A stretch of DNA of 64,000 nt, taken from positions 18,464,501-18,528,500 of the forward strand of contig CM052360.1 of NCBI GenBank assembly GCA_028551475.1, in the 5' to 3' direction. This document shows, piece after piece, positions 21,380 to 34,481 of the stretch. A program made the position numbers and the translations under genes. A model generated the notes under the pieces. That model did not search any database. It saw only the letters and a program-made list of their open reading frames with translations, and had not been told where the DNA came from. Source of the stretch: Casuarina equisetifolia. Lineage: Eukaryota; Streptophyta; Magnoliopsida; Fagales; Casuarinaceae. Position 1 is the first letter of the stretch, and every line of letters starts with the position of its first letter.

Positions 21380-21921
21380 AATCAATGACAACCTACATTA
21401 TGCAAAAGTTCTCGGAAAAGTTTAGCCTTATCATTGGCTGTGGAAAGTGCTATTGTCAGATTGTTGATCTGAATCTCCAAGGCGCAACATTTTTCTTCTA
21501 GTCCACGCACACGTCTATGGAAGCTTTCATTGGATGAAGTTACTTTATTAAGCCTTGTAGCACCCTCAAAGTTCTCTATCTATAACCTCTGGCAAGTTTG
21601 ACAAGCTCCAACCACAAGGGCTCTATAACTCTTAGAGAACTCTACTGCTTCAGAAAGCTTTGAAGCATTAGTGTTGTTTCTTTCTTCATCCTCTTGGTGT
21701 TGGTTGAGTGGTGCCTCCAGTAATTTCTGATGAGAAGTTGCAGCTGTTAGTTTTGACTTGAGCTCAGTTTTCTCTTCCTCAAACTTTAAGCGGTATCCAT
21801 CAAGTTGTTCTTGGATGCCTTAGTAGATTTCTAGTGACTTGGTGGATTCATCAAGCTCGTCAGCGATCTTTTCATACTCTGCCTTTAAATTCAGCAAATG
21901 TAGTTCATAATTGGAGATAAT
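21380..21921 (-). pseudogene. Coiled-coil gene, C-terminal half (copy split by Copia II)
   Basis: This matches the C-terminal part of the intact gene at 56641-57966, up to GGAGATAAT, where a Copia LTR begins. The N-terminal end reappears at about 29780-29960. The middle, equivalent to 57175-57800, is missing. At least one in-frame stop is also present (the C-terminal exon reads CTATAACC where the intact copy has CTGTAACC). Confidence 0.8.
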
Positions 21922-22601
21922 TGTTAGAAAATTTGGCCTCAACAAAGGCTGTTTTATGGATCAAAACACCGACCATGGAGGCAAATAATGGGTTTTGAAA
22001 ACAATATGTAAAGTAGCAAGAAGGCATACCACTTTTCTCCATCTTTCTTTAGTTGTGATAGGCCCTAGCCTTCCTCTCTATGCTTTTCCAATCTTGATGA
22101 GGTAGCCAAGCTTGCTACTGAAAACGGGAGAGTGGTTTATGCATTGCTCGGATCTTTCTTTCACTTTAGTTGCTAAGAGAAGGTGCTAGTGTGTGTTGTC
22201 CGTGTAAAGGAGTTACCTTTTAACTAAATGGAGCTTGATGACGTGGCAAAAATGTCCTGTGGGCCATTTTCCCACTATAAAGAGCAGTAAATAAATACAC
22301 CACCACATGTGTTATTTTCTCCCTGCAGCAAGTTATAATATGAATATAAGGAGAGCTAGAGAGGTGACTTAGCCAATAATGAATTGTGTCCATACAAATA
22401 GATTGACTCATCACAATCTATGAGATAGACAAATGCTTACACCAAATAAGGGAAACACACAATGAGGACCACACAAATGTGTACACTTTGTGTTCAACCA
22501 TGACGGACCAGCAAATCATACTAGATAGCCACGATAGGGAATATTAGTTTATGCTCATTGGAATAAGCCCACATAATATGGACTCATACAATGAGCCAAC
22601 A
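21922..22601 (-). repeat. Copia II 3' LTR
   Basis: This 680-bp segment has TGTTGG...CTAACA ends on the minus strand. It abuts the broken coiled-coil gene on the left and the polypurine tract on the right. Confidence 0.7.
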
Positions 22602-23379
22602 ATTTCCCACTTGGGCTATAGTAATGATTATAAAATAAATTAAGTAATACTAATATATATATTTTATATATATCAAAATAGCTTTAAAATATTTTTTGAT
22701 TTGTGTTGGTCCTGAAGTATAACAATAGAGTCCTCATTGCCGATCTCGTCATGTAAGATTTCAAACTCTCAAACAATGGCAACAACTGCGTCATTCAAAG
22801 ACACAGCCCTACCATAATCATAAGAGCTTTCCATCCTACGATAGATTGAAATTGGTGTAATGAGCAAGCAACACCATATAAGGAGATTAGGTATTGCTAG
22901 TCATGTCAGTCCCATTCTCCCAATGACCAATGTTAGTTACAAAATTATCAAAGGGAAATCACTCTTAGAAGTGACCAATGTCACCAATAAAATCATCTCA
23001 CGAGAGCATTTCCAAAGTGACAAAACGTCATAGACAATGTGTCTCAGGAGAGTACATAATGTCTTGCACAGTAAACTCAAGTTTATATATTTGTAGATGT
23101 GCATCACAAGACATCACAATATGGCCAATAAAATATATGCCCTTGCCAAATGCTTAGGGTTGCACTTCCCTAAGACTTGTAATATGTCTCAAACAAGCAC
23201 GTACGTGTTTAGTAAATTCATGAAGATAAGTAAAAGACAGATCACAGAAGTGTATATATACATTAATAAAAGTTTACACAACAACATGAGAACAGATGCT
23301 CAACATACAATACCAGGGTGAGCATAAGCTCCCACTGATCAAAATGTCAAAAGGATTACAACATAACAAACAACTCCCA
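22602..23379. other. Copia II 3' untranslated region
   Basis: No domain is seen between the polypurine tract and RNase H. It contains direct repeats around GTGACCAATGTCA and AAAATCATCTCA and is probably the element's noncoding 3' region. Confidence 0.45.
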
Positions 23380-24951
23380 CTAAGCTAAGGAATCAAAGGA
23401 GGATGTGAGGCCCATATTAACAACATGCTTTTGTAACAAAGAAGGGCTTAATCCTTTGGTTAGTGGATTAGCTAACATGGCATCTATTTTGATAAGTTCT
23501 ACTGAAATATCACCATTCTTTACTCTCTCCTTGATGGTTAAAAATTTGATCTCTATGTGCTTGGCCCCATTCATACTTTTGTTGTCATTAACAAACAACA
23601 CCACGAAAAAATTGTCATAATACATTTGAATGGGCCTTTCAACAAAATCAAGGGAGCTCATCAACTTTATCAGATTCCTTAACCAAACAGCTTGAACAAC
23701 TGCACCATAACATGCCATAAGTTCTGCAAGCATGGTGAAGGATGTCATCAATGATTGCTTGATGCTTTTCTATGATACTACTCCACCTACCATCATGAAC
23801 ACATAACTAGATGTTGATTTCAAATCATCCGTGTCACCTGTATAATCCGCATCTGGATACCTAACAAGTTACAGATCATCTACATGCTTGTAAGTCAGCA
23901 TAAAGTCCCTTGTTCTCTTCAAGTACCTCATGACCTTCTTGGCAACAACCCAATGAGCACTACCAGGATTTGATTGAAATATGCAAAGAAGTCTAGTGGA
24001 AAATGCAATGTTAGGTCTAGTGCAAACCTACGCATATATGAAACTCCCCACTGTGCTTGCATATGGTATATTTCTCATTGATTCCTTTAAGCTTTACTCT
24101 GAGGGCATTGCAATTTACTCAACTTGTCACTTCTAAGGATCAGTGCATTCCCAGGTTTACAATCTTGCATATTGAATCTTGCTAAAACCTGGTCAATGTA
24201 AGCCCTCTGAGAAAGACCTAAGTGCTGACATGATCGGTCTCTATGGATCTCAATCCCAAGAACAAATGAAGCTTCACCAAGGTCTTTCATGTCAAATGAG
24301 AAGACAATAATTTCTTTGTCTCTCGTAGCAACCCCATATCCTTACAAGCCAATAAGACGTCGTCAACATAAAGAATCAGTAGAATAGGGGTACTCCCATT
24401 GAACTTGGTGAATATGCAGTGATCCATCAAGTTTTCAACAAATCCAGATGAGGTGATAAACTCATCAAATTTCAGGTACCACTATCTTAAGGCTTGTTTA
24501 AGCGTATAAATGGATCTTTTAAGTTTGCAGACAGATTTGCTCACACTACTTTTCACAAAACCTTCTGGTTGTTTTATATACACCTCTTTATCTAGGACTC
24601 CATTTAAGAAAGTAGTCCTAACATATATCTGGTGCAGCTCCATGTCAAAATGAGCTACGAGGGCCATGACAACCCTGAATGAGTCCTTAGATGGTACAGG
24701 TGAAAAAGTTTCATCATATTCAACACCATTTCTCTGAGTGAACCCTTTAGCAACCAACCTCACCTTAAATCTATTTACTTTCCTTGTAGAATCCCTCTTG
24801 GTTTTGAACACCCATTTACAACCAACAGGCCTACAATTTTTAGGTCGCTCAACCAAGTCCCATACTTCATTGTGTTTCATAGACTGCATTTCATGTTTCA
24901 TAGCATCTATCCAAAATTTTGATTGTGGACTTGAGATGGTCTGTGAGTAAG

Positions 24952-26246
24952 TGATAACTTTATTTTTATAGAGTTATTTGACCTATTTTAGGCAATAAAT
25001 AACTTTAATAATTGTGAGAAAACATTTGAACTCCTTTTTATTTACCTAAATTTATCTTGTTTATATAGCACAAGAAGGCAAGGAGAAAAGAGATGAACAT
25101 GGAGAGCCTGATGCTTATTGTGTAGCAAAATCATAATATCAGGATCAAGAGAGTCAAGATGGGCTTGGGCTTTGAATGATTTTTATTAGATTTTATTGTT
25201 ATTGGGTTTTCTAAATAATTAGAAAACCTAATCATATTAGGAGTTCAAAGCCTAATTAAATTAGGACTTCAAAACCTAATTAAATTAAGAGTTCAAAACC
25301 CAATTATTTTAGATCTCTAAGACCTAATTCTACTGGGATAAGAGTATGTCTAAACCTAAACCCTATTTAAGAGAAGAGAAGAGGCAAAAGAAAGGGAGGA
25401 GGAAATTGAGCACAACTCAAGAGAAAGACTAAGAATTCAAGGTTTTCTTAAAAGGAAGGCAAAAAGGGTGACAGACTTCTTGTTCTTGGATTCAAGATGC
25501 CTTCTTTATTCCCTATTATTATTCTTCCTCATTATTTCTTTATGCTTTAGTTTATTTTTGTTAGAGCTACGATGTAACCTAATTATGATGTTATGAATCT
25601 TATGATTATTATGTTTTGCAAGATATTTTATTTATGTGAGTTATATATATTTATGCTTAATGCTTTTAAGTGATTGGCCACCACTTGAATGATTTGATGT
25701 GCATGTTTGAGACTGAGAGGTAATAATATGCAATTGCTTCTTATAATATATAACCATGAATTAAATGTGGATAGACATATACCATGTTGTTTGTGTGGCT
25801 TTTGGTGATAAGATAATCGAAAGATTTATTGTAAACTGGGAATGTTCATAGATCCTAATGTATTTGGTTTGTTTCAATTCACATATAGAAATATAGTGAA
25901 TTAATGAACTAAGTAGGTTTTCTATACCTAGACATAGGATAATAAATAAATTAGGAAGTTCCAACATCACATAGATATTATCCATCTTGCAAGCATACAT
26001 AATCTACATTAGTACCTCATAGTTATGGTGAAATCAGACACTTTAACATATTTTGTGTATTTAGTTTTATTAAATTTAGTTAATTAGTTTATTCTCTATC
26101 AATTTGGATTTGTTAGATAAATTCTAGGAGTTGTTCACCGTTAGTAATTAGTTGGCATAGTAATCACCAATCTCTATGGGATGATACTTTTCTTATCATT
26201 ATATTACTTGTTCGACATGTTCACTTACATTTAAAATTCACTGAAC
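24952..26246 (+). mobile_element. Unclassified 1.3-kb insertion with 6-bp target duplication, copy 2
   Basis: It is inserted in Copia II with AGTAAG on both sides (24946-24951, 26247-26252). It starts TGATAACTTTATTTTTATAG and ends TTCACTGAAC, the reverse complement arrangement of 17374-18793. The last 700 bp match that copy closely, including a CAATCTCTATGGGATGATAC tract near the end, while the first half differs. The conserved 6-bp duplications in two unrelated sites show a real transposition mechanism. Confidence 0.75.
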
Positions 26247-28946
26247 AGTAAGTCATCGGATCTTCTACAACCCCTATGTTATAGTCATGTTCACCCAGGT
26301 ACACTTCATAATCAGGATGAATAGCTGACCTTCTTTCTTTAGTAGATCTTTTCACTGGTGGATTGGCCACAACCTAATCTTGGGCTTGTGATTCCATAAC
26401 TAGGGCATTGTCAACAATTTCATCATGTGCATCCGCCTGCACTAGGGCTGTCGTAATGAGTTCACTGTTGAAGAAAACAAAAAGGTTAGCCCTCATATTC
26501 ATAGTGGCATCATCATCATTACCTGTGGTTTGCGAACACCCTGCTTTCTCTGTAACATCAAGTTCTAAAAACTTAGCCGTTTGTGAGTCCATAATCCTAG
26601 GACCTTCATTAGGGTTGTAAAACCAATATCCTTTTGAGTGTTCTGGGTAGGACATAAAATAGCATCTGGTAGTCCTTGGATCCAACTTCCCCAAGATCGG
26701 ATTGTACAATTTAACCTCGGCTGGGCATTCCCATACTTTGACATGGTTCAAACTGGGCTTACATTCCTTAAATGCTTCAGACGATGTTAACTGAATAGCC
26801 TTAGTGGGGACACAATTAAGGACATACATGGAGGTCTTCAAGGCTTCTCCCCATAGAAACTGGGAAAGATTACTACCACTCATCATGCTTTTGACCATCT
26901 CTATTAGTGTTCTATTTCACCTTTTAGCGATACCATTCTATTCAGGACTACCATGCATAGTAAATTGTGTCACTATCCCTAAGTCCTCCAAATACTAAGC
27001 AAATGGTCCCTTATGTTGCCCTAAATCACCATGTCTTTCATAATATTCTCTACCTCGATTAGACTTGACAACTTTTATATTTTTTCCTAATTCTTTCTCA
27101 ACTTTTGCCTTAAACACCTTAAATTTCTCAAGTGACTATGATTTCTCTTTGATTAGGTACATATATCCATAACGAGAATAATCATCTACAAAAGTAATGA
27201 AGTACACATCACCATGTAATGTCATTGTGTAGGGGCCACTTATGTTAGTATGAATCATACCCAATAGCTTAGAACTATGCACCACAGTTTTCTTCTTGAT
27301 CTTAGTCATCTTGCCCTTACAACAATCCACACATACATCTAAGTCCTCATCAAGGATGGGTAAAATTCCTGTTTTAACTAACCTTTGAATTCTTTCTTTG
27401 GAAATATGACAAAATCTTTTGTGCCATAATTCATACAATCGCTCTTTAGTCATTACCCTCTTTGAAATATCACAACCAACATTTGTAGCAACATAAATTT
27501 TATATGGGGATAAGCTGATTTTATATAAACCATGATCCATTACACAACTACCAACAAGGTTCGAATCAAAAGATACATTCACAATGGAGTTCTTAAATTC
27601 AAAAGAGTACCCTAACTTATCCAGTACAGAAACTAAGACTAGGTTCCGCCTAAATGATGATACATAAAAGGTATTACATAAAGTCATTCTAAAGCCATTA
27701 ACTAAAAGAAGAATGATGTCACCAACGAACTCCACATAAGCTCTCATGTTATTCCCCACAAAAAGGTACTTTTGGTCCTCATTGGGCCTTCTCCTACTTA
27801 CAAACCCTTGAATGGTAAATGCTACATGGTTAGTTGCTACACTATTTAACCACCAAGAACTAAAGGGTATTTCTATCAAGTGAGACTCACAAACATGGGC
27901 TAAAGAGCAATTACCTCTAACTGGGCGCTTTCCTGTTTTCTTCCTTAACTTAGGACAAGTAGTCTTCTTATGACCCTTCTCTTTATAGTAGAAACACACA
28001 AGCTCATTAGCCCTAGCCCCAGTAGTTGCTTGAGGTCTCCTGCCCGTAGTTGCATTGCCCTGAGGGGCTGCACCCCTAGTGGCTGTGCCCCTAGTAGCTG
28101 GGCAAGTCCTCCTAGACTTTCTTCCACTATGACCCCTCATCCTCTTGCCCCTACTAGTGCTCGCTCCCTGAGTGAGCATGGCAAAATGCGATCTTTCCTT
28201 CTTCAACTTCTTCTCCTCAACCATGACTTGAGCTAACAACTCATTAGTAGTCCACTTCTCACACTGCATATAGTAAGAGGTCTTAAGTATGCCAAAATTA
28301 GTAGGAAGACTACCCAATACCTTGTGTATTATGATCGCATTATAGAGAATTATATCCAATTTCTTAAGCTTTGCCTTAAGATCAATGATCCTCATAATAT
28401 AATTCCTGACAGTGACTGATCCATCATACTTGAGATCAAACAGTTCTTGCAAGAGTTCCTTAGCTTTAGCATTCGAAAGGGCTGTGTATTGCTTCTCCAT
28501 TATCTCCAAAAAGTCCTTGGCATTAATATCAGTAAGCAAATATGCTTAAGGTGATCTTGAATTGTCATTTGCATAGACAATAAACAAAGCTCATTCTTTC
28601 TTGCCCATGTGGCACACTTGTTTTTATACTCCTTTGTGCTAGTTGGGGTGGGGTCCCTGGGTTTTTCAATAGTTAGGGTTGAATGCAGATCAATAATCCG
28701 TATAGCAAAGTGGAAATCAGCTAGCCATTTCTTAAAGTTTGTTCCAGTTAATACTTCTATGGTGACCATGCACTTGTTGACAGTAAAGGTGACTGTAATT
28801 AGCAAACATATAGTTGAACCATACCGTGAGTAGAGCAATGAGAGTCTTATAAGCAATATCACATAAACACCTGTGGGCAGTAAATATGACATGCTGTTGA
28901 AAAACTCTCCACATGGCAGCCAAAACCAATCCTCACAACCCACCAC

Positions 28947-29779
28947 CTGTAGATGTATGGATTACGAGATTGGCCAAACAATGTTGGCTCACCATATAAA
29001 ATCCAAATCCCAGTATGCAGTCACTCATGTGGGAGAAAATCACACACCAAGATAGGATATAGTCATAGTGCAAGAACAAAATCCCATAATCCAATTAGAC
29101 TGTACCACTGTGGTGATCACAGTCTAACTAAATCATAAGACTTCCACGCATTTGATCGAATCCCAAAATGCACCAGGCCACAATCTCATAGCTCAACTAA
29201 ATTGCGCCATTGTGGTGACCATAGCTTAGCCAAACTACGAGATCGGCCTATGCTACGGGCATAAACCACATTCATTCTACTCACAAATAGACATGCAACT
29301 CAATTTTTAAGATTTGGGCATTTAATTGCGAGTTGCATTAAAACAACATCATAAATGTTGTACAGTTGTATGCTAGAATCAAATCATAATCTAAGAGTAT
29401 TCAACATAATCATATATCATGTTTTAAATCACTAAACGATCCTTAAACAAACAAAACATGACAAGATAGCATACAATAGTCATGCATATAAGTTTAAAAA
29501 ATAATAAACTATGAAATTTTAATTGAAATTGACAATCATAATTGGCAAATAACTTATAATATATGCATCATCGCCTTTCAAATTTAAACAAAAATTTTCT
29601 AAGTTGAAAAACAACTCTAATGCGCCGCCCACGCGTTGCCACGTGCTGTCAAAAGTGGTTGCCAACGGTACGGACAAGTCAATGATACAGATAGGTCAAC
29701 GCCATATAGACGAGTCAGGTCGGGCCGAGTTGACCCGGTTCGGCCGAGTTAGCCAGTCTGGGCCGTATCGGCTGGTTCA
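28947..29779. other. Unassigned DNA right of Copia II
   Basis: No gene is supported. At 29090-29250 two related segments (GTGGTGATCACAGTCTAACT and GTGGTGACCATAGCTTAGCC) suggest a short imperfect tandem duplication. At 29620-29780 there is a GC-rich tract with CGGCCGAGTT-type repeats, unlike its surroundings. Confidence 0.4.
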
Positions 29780-29960
29780 CCATTTCCATTGCTTCCATTG
29801 CCATTGTCATTAATTTCTTCTTCCCTTACAACATTTCCTTCATCTTTTAAAGCTTCACGGTCCTCTAACAGGGGCTAATCCTCATGCTCCTTACTTTCCT
29901 ACTCATCAGAACATAAACAAACAGATCCACCATAAGTCATCACCAATTAATTTACTATAG
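29780..29960 (-). pseudogene. Coiled-coil gene, N-terminal remnant
   Basis: This matches 57790-57966 of the intact gene, covering the acidic N-terminus up to MVMTYDG. It carries a stop (GGGGCTAATCC where the intact copy has GGGGCTCATCC). It is the other half of the gene broken at 21921. Confidence 0.75.
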
Positions 29961-30168
29961 CTTGCCTTAAGGATAGGAAAGAGACGCTAAGGAATTTTGG
30001 TGCAATGGCAATTAGGTGCGGTAGTCATATTGTTAGTTTATGCCAAGCATGCATGAACATGTAATTGTCTACATACTACTATCATAGGGATCAAGAGTAT
30101 AGACTTTAGGATTAAGGGTGCAAGTTCTTGAGCAAAGGCCAATTGCCAACACTAAATTTTAAAACACT

Positions 30169-33100
30169 AAATTTAAATATTGGCACTGTTAGAGCCAAAG
30201 CATGAGGGAGATGTTCTTGCAAACATAACATGAAATTTGGGTTTTAATTCTTATTTACATTGCAACCTTGTGAACACTCATATATGGCTTATATGGAAGT
30301 CAGAGATAAAGGTCTTTTTGGTTTCTAGTACTAATCAATATATCTCTATAGAAGTGCATATGAATGGGAAGGTGTTTTTATTAACTATTGTTTATGTGAG
30401 CACGAATTATAGATATGAAAGGCAATTATGGCAACATCTAGAAAATTTACAGACAGCACATATGCCATGGATCCTTGGAGAAGACTTTAATTATATTCTT
30501 CATCAAGATGAGAAACAAGGAGGACAATTGTATTCATTGGTAGCAAGTGCTGAATTCTAGAATTTTATATGCCAACAAGGGCTCCAAGATTGTGGGTATT
30601 TGGGTTCTCCTTTTACGTGGTCAAATAATGGTCAAGGGAATAAAAGGATATGGTGAGATTAGATAGAATACTATGTAATTTGGAAGCTACAACAATTTTT
30701 TCTACTTTGAAAGTGAAGCATTTAACTAGAATCCTTTCTAATCACAACCTTCTATTATTATCATTGAGAATGATATTTTAAGGAGTTAGATCTTTTAAGT
30801 TTCAGAGGCAGTGATTGGAATTTTCATCAATAATGCCAACAATCACACAACAATGGTTAGGGAATTCAACAGAACCATCATCAATACATCTTCATTTGTG
30901 ATGCATACAAGTTAAGAAAGCCTTGATTGAATGATGAAGTTAAATAGGGATAACAAGGAACAGAGGATAACATATTTTACAGAGCAATTGTAAGAATTGG
31001 AAACATAGTTGCAAACAAATTGGTCAACTATGGTTTTTCATGAATTTCAAGAGACTCAAGAAAGTCTTATTCGCAATTTGATGGAGGAAGAAGGTCAACT
31101 TTGGGATAAAGCTTGAGTTAGATGGCTTCAAGAGGGAGGCAGAAACTCATCATACTTCCATGCTTGCATTCAAGAGAGAAGGCAACAATCAAGGTTTAAT
31201 TTTGTATTACCAGATGGAACCCAAATGGATGATGTCGATACCTTAGGCCCATTGGTAGTGGATTTTTATAAGGAGTTATTGATGTCTCCTACCTCACCTG
31301 TAAATAGAGAACCAATAGATCTCTTAAGCCATGTATCAAGATTGGTCACAGAGGAGCAAAATGAAATGCTTTGCCATGTTCCAGAATGGGATGAGATTTT
31401 ACAAGCTATCAAGAACCTAAACCCCGATAGTGTACCAAGTCCATATGGTTTTAATGGACACTTCTTCTTAGCAGCACAAGGGATAGTAAAAAAAGATTTG
31501 CAAGCAGCCATAACCGAGTTCTTTACATAAGGCCAAATTCCAAGAAGCACTACAATGATGATGTTGGTATTAATTCCAAAGGTGGAACAACCAAGGAGTT
31601 TTTCATATTTAAGACCAATTACTTTATGCATATTTCAATACAAAATTCTGGCCAAGATTCTAAATGATAGGCTTGCTAAGGTACTCCCAAGTATTATTTC
31701 ATTAGAACAATTTGGTTTTATTAAGGACAAATCCATCTAGGAAAATATAGCATTGGCTTAAGAAATGGCCCATGACGTAAATAAATCAGTGGCAGGAGGT
31801 AATGTGATCATTAAGCTTGATATGTCAAAGGCCTATGATAGGTTAGATTGGTTGTTTTTATTACAAGTTTTATAGAGGTTTGGTTTCTCTCCATTGTGGA
31901 TAGACATGATTTATCATTGTATCTCATATAATTGGTTTTCTATCCAATTACAAGGAAAAGAATTTAGCCTTTTTAAATCCACCAAGGGACTTAGACAAGG
32001 GGATCCACTATCTCCAAGTTTATTTATCATTGCTCAAGAAGCATTTAGTTGAAAGCTGAAACATCTAATGTAGAATGAAGAGATTGGTAGATTTAAGGGT
32101 ATGAATAATTTTGACTATGTCTCACATTTGCTTTATGCAAACGACATGATTGTCTTTTTGAATGGTTGAAAACTGTCAATATAGAATTTTATGGCTTTGT
32201 TGAGAGATTATGAATGTTCTAGTGGACAATTGATAAATTTCAAGAAATACAATTTCTTATTGGTGAAAAAAGCTCCTGCTTACAAGAAGTATCACATTAA
32301 ACAGTGGACAGGTTTTTCACCGATTGATCTACTAATGAAATATTTGGAGGTTCCATTCTTTAAAGGAAGAGCAAAGGGAATATATTTTGAAGAGCTACTG
32401 TCAAAGATTACATTGAGAATCAACAATTAGAAAAATAAATTTTTATCTCATGGGGGAAAACTAGTTTTAATCAAAAGTGTTTTGTCCTTAATTCCCATAC
32501 ATTGTTTGTCAGTTACTAAGGTTCCAAAATCAGTCTTGAAAGAAATTAATAAAACTATGGTAGACTTTTTATGGAGCAATAGGGAAGTTCATAGAGCACA
32601 TTGGTAGGTTGGGATAAAGTTTGTAGGCCTTTAGAGGAAGGGGGTTTAGGAATATGAGATATGGCTACAGTGATGGATACTTTACATGTGAAGGTAGAGT
32701 GGAACTTTATTAAAGGTGAATCATTGTGGGCACAATTCATGAAGAGAAAATATGGCACAATAGTGGAAGTTATTCAGCAACCTAGATACATTATGGCTTC
32801 TTATTGTTGGGCTACTATGAGTGCCATCTTTCATTTGCTTTGCAACATAGTAGGAAGGTGGTAAATAATGGTTTGAGGTTTTTCTAAATAGATAAATGGC
32901 TAAAGGAGCTTTTATGGTTTCCATCTTATGAAGATTATCATAAAAGTATTAAAGATGGCATATCATATGCAAGGTTTTTAGAAAGGTTTTTGTCTCTAGA
33001 ACAAAAAGAACAAGCTCATTAAATCAATTCCACCAATGAGCCAAATAAGTTAATCTTTGAGCTTATGTCCAATGGGTTGTTTTCTATTGCATCCGTGTAT

Positions 33101-34473
33101 GAACATCGATAGATGCATGGAGAAAAGGTGAGTTGGAGTAAATTCATTTGGAATTAGTAGTTACCCATTAAGATTGACTTTTTTATGTGGTAGATGATGA
33201 ACAATGGGTTTCCTACAGATACAAATGTACAAAGGCGAAGTGTTTCGCTCACGTCTAAATGTGTATGTTATGTTCATCCTCAATATGAATCAACTGATCA
33301 TCTATTTTGCCAAGGAGAACTGGCTAGGAGATTATGTTAGCATTTTTGCAATATCTTACAAATATTGATAAGGAGAAACATAGTCTCAAATCTTCTTACT
33401 GATTGGTTTAAAGGGGCTAACAAATCTTCACAAGCAGGAATAATGGTAGCATTGGTGGGTTGCTATATTATGTGGCAAATTTGGTTAGCAAGGAATAATG
33501 TCATCTATTTAGAAAAAGGATTTCTCTTGCCAATGTTGATAGAATGAGTGATTTTTGATATTTGTCTTTAATGGGATCTTTCAAAGGTACAAAATTTCCA
33601 TCAGTGAGTGATTACACATGGTTACAAGCTTTGCATATTCCTATTTTAGTACCTTCCATTACATGAGGATGAATGATTTGTTAGAATTGCCCTGCTATAG
33701 ACTCTTTGAAGTTGAATGCATATGGATCTTGTATTAGTGGTACATGCACATGAGGGGGATTGGTGTGAGATTGAAAGGGAAGTGTGCTTATAACATATGC
33801 AATTAATTTGTGAAATGGAGATATTGCAAAAGCAGAGGTCCTAGCCTTACTTAAAGGCCTAGAAATATAACATTAAAAGGAAATTGTGTTGTCAAAGATA
33901 GAAACAGATTCTCAGTTTATGATTCAGTGCATAAAAGGAAACCACTCTATTCCTTGGAAATTGGCTTATGAGCTACCCCAATGTTCTAGTTATATTCCTC
34001 CCAATGTTCAAACATCTCATGCGTTTCACAAAGAAAATTTTTTAGTTGATGAATTGGCTAATTTTGGACATTTAATGACAGGATTGTAAGTTTTTACAAC
34101 TCTTGGCTCTTTACAAAGTCAATGTAGGAAAATTTCATGGGAAGATCAATTAGGCCTAGAGCATTACATGCCTCCTTAAACAATAACTTTTACTTTATGT
34201 TAAGTTTCAATGAGATAAATAATTTATTTTTCATTAATGGCTATGTAGTCATGTTAGTTGTTTATGTTTTTATTTATGAAAAGTTATATCCTTGTTCATT
34301 GGGTTTATGTAATAAAAGGTTAGGTATTATACCCTACCTTATGTATTTTTCTAACATGTTTGACACCTTAGTCTACCTGTGTTATCAATATAAATGATAA
34401 GGGTATTATCATTATTCCAAAAAAATAAAAAATAAAAAAAATAAAAAAATAAAAAAATAAAAAAATAAAAAAT
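30169..34473 (+). mobile_element. LINE (non-LTR) retrotransposon, degenerate
   Basis: It is flanked by AAAACACT at 30161-30168 and 34474-34481, an 8-bp target duplication, and ends in an A-rich (AAAAAAT)n tail at about 34420-34473. Plus-strand pieces show an endonuclease domain (MPWILGEDFNYILHQDEK near 30450), RT blocks (NLNPDSVPSPYGFNGHFF, LIPKV, LRPITLC, KLDMSKAYDRLDW, GLRQGDPLSPSLFI, LLYANDMIVFL where YADD is usual) and a late RNase-H-like or zinc-finger region. At least ten frame breaks make it non-autonomous. It interrupts gene X copy 1 between its last two exons. Confidence 0.92.
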
Positions 34474-34481
34474 AAAACACT

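Larger units (their letters stand above)
21922..29770 (-). mobile_element. Ty1/Copia retrotransposon II, degenerate, one LTR visible
   Basis: The minus-strand element contains, from right to left, gag (28140-28946), CCHC and protease region with GAG-pre-integrase (27136-28000), integrase (26374-27130), reverse transcriptase (24087-24901, 23760-24080) and RNase H (23380-23751, HIEIKFLTIKERV). The 3' LTR is 21922-22601, starting TGTTGG and ending CTAACA, preceded by the purine-rich tract GCCCAAGTGGGAAAT. No matching 5' LTR is found on the right, where about 29000-29770 holds unassigned DNA including a GC-rich tract, so that boundary is approximate. A separate 1.3-kb insertion lies at 24952-26246. 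The RT catalytic block is altered (YVRTTFLNG) and stops are frequent. Confidence 0.85.

Noticed and set aside
29080..29260. Possible CRISPR-like or satellite array
   Set aside because: There are only two imperfect units of about 90 bp, with no regular spacers, in a eukaryotic genome.
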